In this document: positions 20,942-22,475 of the stretch, in pieces
Layout of the letters: the number at the start of each line of letters is the position of its first letter
Numbering within the stretch: the first letter of the stretch is position 1
Assembly: GCA_018263495.1 (NCBI GenBank)
Contig: JAANXC010000048.1
Coordinates: forward strand, 5,026 to 27,500
Origin: Nitrososphaerota archaeon
GTDB taxonomy: Archaea > Thermoproteota > Nitrososphaeria > Nitrososphaerales > Nitrosopumilaceae
Reading direction: 5' to 3'
Length of the DNA stretch: 22,475 nt
Notes under the pieces: model-generated
Databases searched by the model: none
Seen by the model: the letters and a program-made list of their open reading frames with translations, nothing else
What the model was told of the DNA's origin: nothing
Program-made: the position numbers and the translations under genes

Positions 20942-21424
20942 TCATGGTTTGTATTTGAAAATACCGCCAGCTGATATGATTTTGCTAATAAGATCTGGGA
21001 ATGGTTTCATGGAATAAAGTTCATTTTTTGTAATATTCTTGATTTCATTTTTACTAGTATCAATTTCTAACTCGTCATTTTCTGAAATGCTAGAATATGT
21101 TTTTTCATCAATTTCAATAGGTAATAGATATGCACCATCTACTGAATTCCTATAAAATATTCTTGCAAAGGATAGAGCTAATACCGCTTCGATTCCACTA
21201 GCGCTAAGGGCAATTGGTGCATGTTCCCTTGAAGAACCACAGCCAAAATTATTTCCAGTAACAATGATGTTAGCATTTTTTACTTTGGAATGAAAATCAG
21301 GATCCATTCCTTCCATTGCATGTTCCGCTAGCTCAGAATGCTCATGTAGTTTCAGATATGGCCCAGGTAAAATCACGTCTGTATCAATATTATCCTGTTC
21401 ATATTTGATGACTTTTCCTTTCAT
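20942..21424 (-). CDS. leuD: 3-isopropylmalate dehydratase small subunit
   Basis: A 160-residue swivel-domain subunit of the aconitase superfamily. Hallmarks are DNIDTDVILPGPYLK, the substrate-specificity and active-site motif NNFGCGSSREHAP, and SFARIFYRNSVDGAYLLPIE. With LeuC it isomerises 2- and 3-isopropylmalate in leucine synthesis; archaeal relatives can also act on homoaconitate, and sequence alone does not settle this. The ATG at 21424 overlaps the leuC stop by 4 nt (ATGA), fitting stoichiometric synthesis. Confidence 0.92.
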   Translation of the reverse strand: MKGKVIKYEQDNIDTDVILPGPYLKLHEHSELAEHAMEGMDPDFHSKVKNANIIVTGNNFGCGSSREHAPIALSASGIEAVLALSFARIFYRNSVDGAYLLPIEIDEKTYSSISENDELEIDTSKNEIKNITKNELYSMKPFPDLISKIISAGGIFKYKP

Positions 21425-22475
21425 TGCAAATCCCTTGGATCAGTTAATTTGCCAGTAACTGCAGAAGCTGCTGCAACTAATGGTGATGCAAGATAGGCTT
21501 TTGATTCTAAATGCCCCATACGACCAGGAAAATTACGATTAGTTGTACTCACACAAACTTCATCTTTTGCTAGTACACCCATCTGCGCACCACAACATGC
21601 ACCACATGTTGGAGGACCTACAACTGCTCCAGCATCAATAAAGATCTGTGTCAAACCATTTTCAGTGGCCTTTTTGTAAATTGAAATTGTAGCTGGAAGA
21701 ACTTCAGTTCTCACCTTAACTTTTCGTCCCTTGAGAATTTTTGCGGCAGCCAATAAATCCTCATATTTTGCTCCCGTACAAGAACCAATGTATGATTTGT
21801 CAATGTCTATACTGCCAGTTTCTCGAACAACCGAAACGTTTTGTGGTGAAAATGGTTTAGCCACTACTGGTTCAAGTTCTGATGCTTCATATTCGAATGT
21901 TTTTTCATATTGTGCATCTTCATCATCATAAACCGCATCATATTTTGTAACACCACGTTCAGAAATATAATCAAATACTTTTTGATCAGGTTCTATTATT
22001 CCATTTTTTGCACCAGCTTCTGTAGTCATATTAGTTAGTGTCAAACGTGATTCTACTGACATGTCAGAAATCCCATCTCCACCAAATTGCATGGCTTTTC
22101 CTGCGGCACCCTCTGTTGTAATATCACCAATAATTCTTAAAATGAGATCTTTTGCCATGACATTTTCAGGTAATTTTCCATTTATCCTGAAATACAAAGT
22201 TTCAGGAACTTTAAACCATAATTTTCCATTTAACATTGCATATGCAACATCTGTGTGACCCAATCCACAAGCAAATGCACCTAATGCTCCAGTTGTATTG
22301 GTATGAGAATCTCCACCAACATATAGTTCGCCCGGAGACACAAGACCTTCTTCATGTGACATAGAATGACAAATTCCATATTGACCCATACCATATTTGA
22401 AGTGTTTTTTTATTCCGAATTTATTTGTGAAATTAGATAATTTGACAATATTTTCCGCAGATATCTTATCTACAG
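21421..22475 (-). CDS. leuC: 3-isopropylmalate dehydratase large subunit (N terminus outside window)
   Basis: The last ~350 residues of an aconitase-superfamily large subunit. The frame stays open to the window end (ISAENIVKLSNFTNKFGIKKH before MGQYGICHS), so roughly 70 N-terminal residues are missing and the internal Met at 22389 is not the start. Features are LYVGGDSHTNTTGALGAFACG, the Fe-S ligand segments GSCTGAKYEDL and PTCGACCGAQMG, and TTNRNFPGRMGH. It carries the [4Fe-4S] cluster, and with leuD forms the cytosolic isomerase of leucine biosynthesis. The length fits the archaeal (~420-residue) type. It overlaps leuD by 4 nt. Confidence 0.93.
   Translation of the reverse strand, partial: VDKISAENIVKLSNFTNKFGIKKHFKYGMGQYGICHSMSHEEGLVSPGELYVGGDSHTNTTGALGAFACGLGHTDVAYAMLNGKLWFKVPETLYFRINGKLPENVMAKDLILRIIGDITTEGAAGKAMQFGGDGISDMSVESRLTLTNMTTEAGAKNGIIEPDQKVFDYISERGVTKYDAVYDDEDAQYEKTFEYEASELEPVVAKPFSPQNVSVVRETGSIDIDKSYIGSCTGAKYEDLLAAAKILKGRKVKVRTEVLPATISIYKKATENGLTQIFIDAGAVVGPPTCGACCGAQMGVLAKDEVCVSTTNRNFPGRMGHLESKAYLASPLVAAASAVTGKLTDPRDLQ

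Overview
The window reads as a chromosome segment of an ammonia-oxidising archaeon of the Nitrososphaerota (Thaumarchaeota), most like the low-GC marine Nitrosopumilus/Nitrosarchaeum lineage. The evidence is AT-rich sequence, archaeal information-processing genes (L10e, exosome Rrp4/Rrp41/Rrp42, SBDS, Nob1, RpoD, prefoldin, Pcc1), many TTG/GTG starts without Shine-Dalgarno sites, TATA-like boxes about 26-28 nt before start codons (leaderless mRNAs), and secreted proteins with the WIKNNAGWW repeat that I associate with this phylum. The assignment rests on recognised protein families, not on a database search.

Layout. 1-3.7 kb is accessory in character: a partial unknown gene, a TPR protein, a large secreted repeat protein, two tiny Cys-containing proteins (one a 48-residue metallothionein-like protein) and a lineage-specific protein of unknown function. 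3.8-6.2 kb carries tRNA-Glu(CUC), a lone PLD-like domain with a degenerate active site, a tRNA-splicing-endonuclease-like subunit, ribosomal protein L10e, a small coiled-coil protein and tRNA-Gly(GCC). 6.2-8.0 kb is a two-gene unit: CPA2 cation/proton antiporter plus a soluble partner. 8.0-8.9 kb holds a 35-residue zinc-finger-like protein behind a promoter carrying two perfect inverted repeats, then a helical protein whose gene contains a 12-bp perfect hairpin. 8.9-12 kb contains a membrane GT2 glycosyltransferase and a ferredoxin fused to a long N-terminal domain. 12-14 kb has NAD kinase, Nob1 and an XPF-type nuclease.

14.0-18.5 kb is the archaeal exosome/translation superoperon on the minus strand, read SBDS, Rrp4 (second copy), Rrp4, Rrp41, Rrp42, L37Ae, Pcc1, prefoldin beta, with start/stop overlaps nearly throughout. 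Its unusual feature is a tandem rrp4 duplication with a 130-bp near-identical tract. Diverging from it, 18.5-20.5 kb is rpoD, rpl18e, rpl13, rps9 on the plus strand; L13 has a tandem-repeat-encoded Lys/Pro/Ala-rich N-terminal tail. 20.5-22.5 kb is leuC (cut by the window end), leuD and an NTF2-like protein on the minus strand.

The best candidates for something undescribed are the metallothionein-like micro-ORF (2530-2676), the palindrome-controlled mini zinc finger (8018-8178) and the rrp4 pair with apparent gene conversion. No mobile element, CRISPR array or defence island was seen. No stretch longer than 300 bases lacks a gene.
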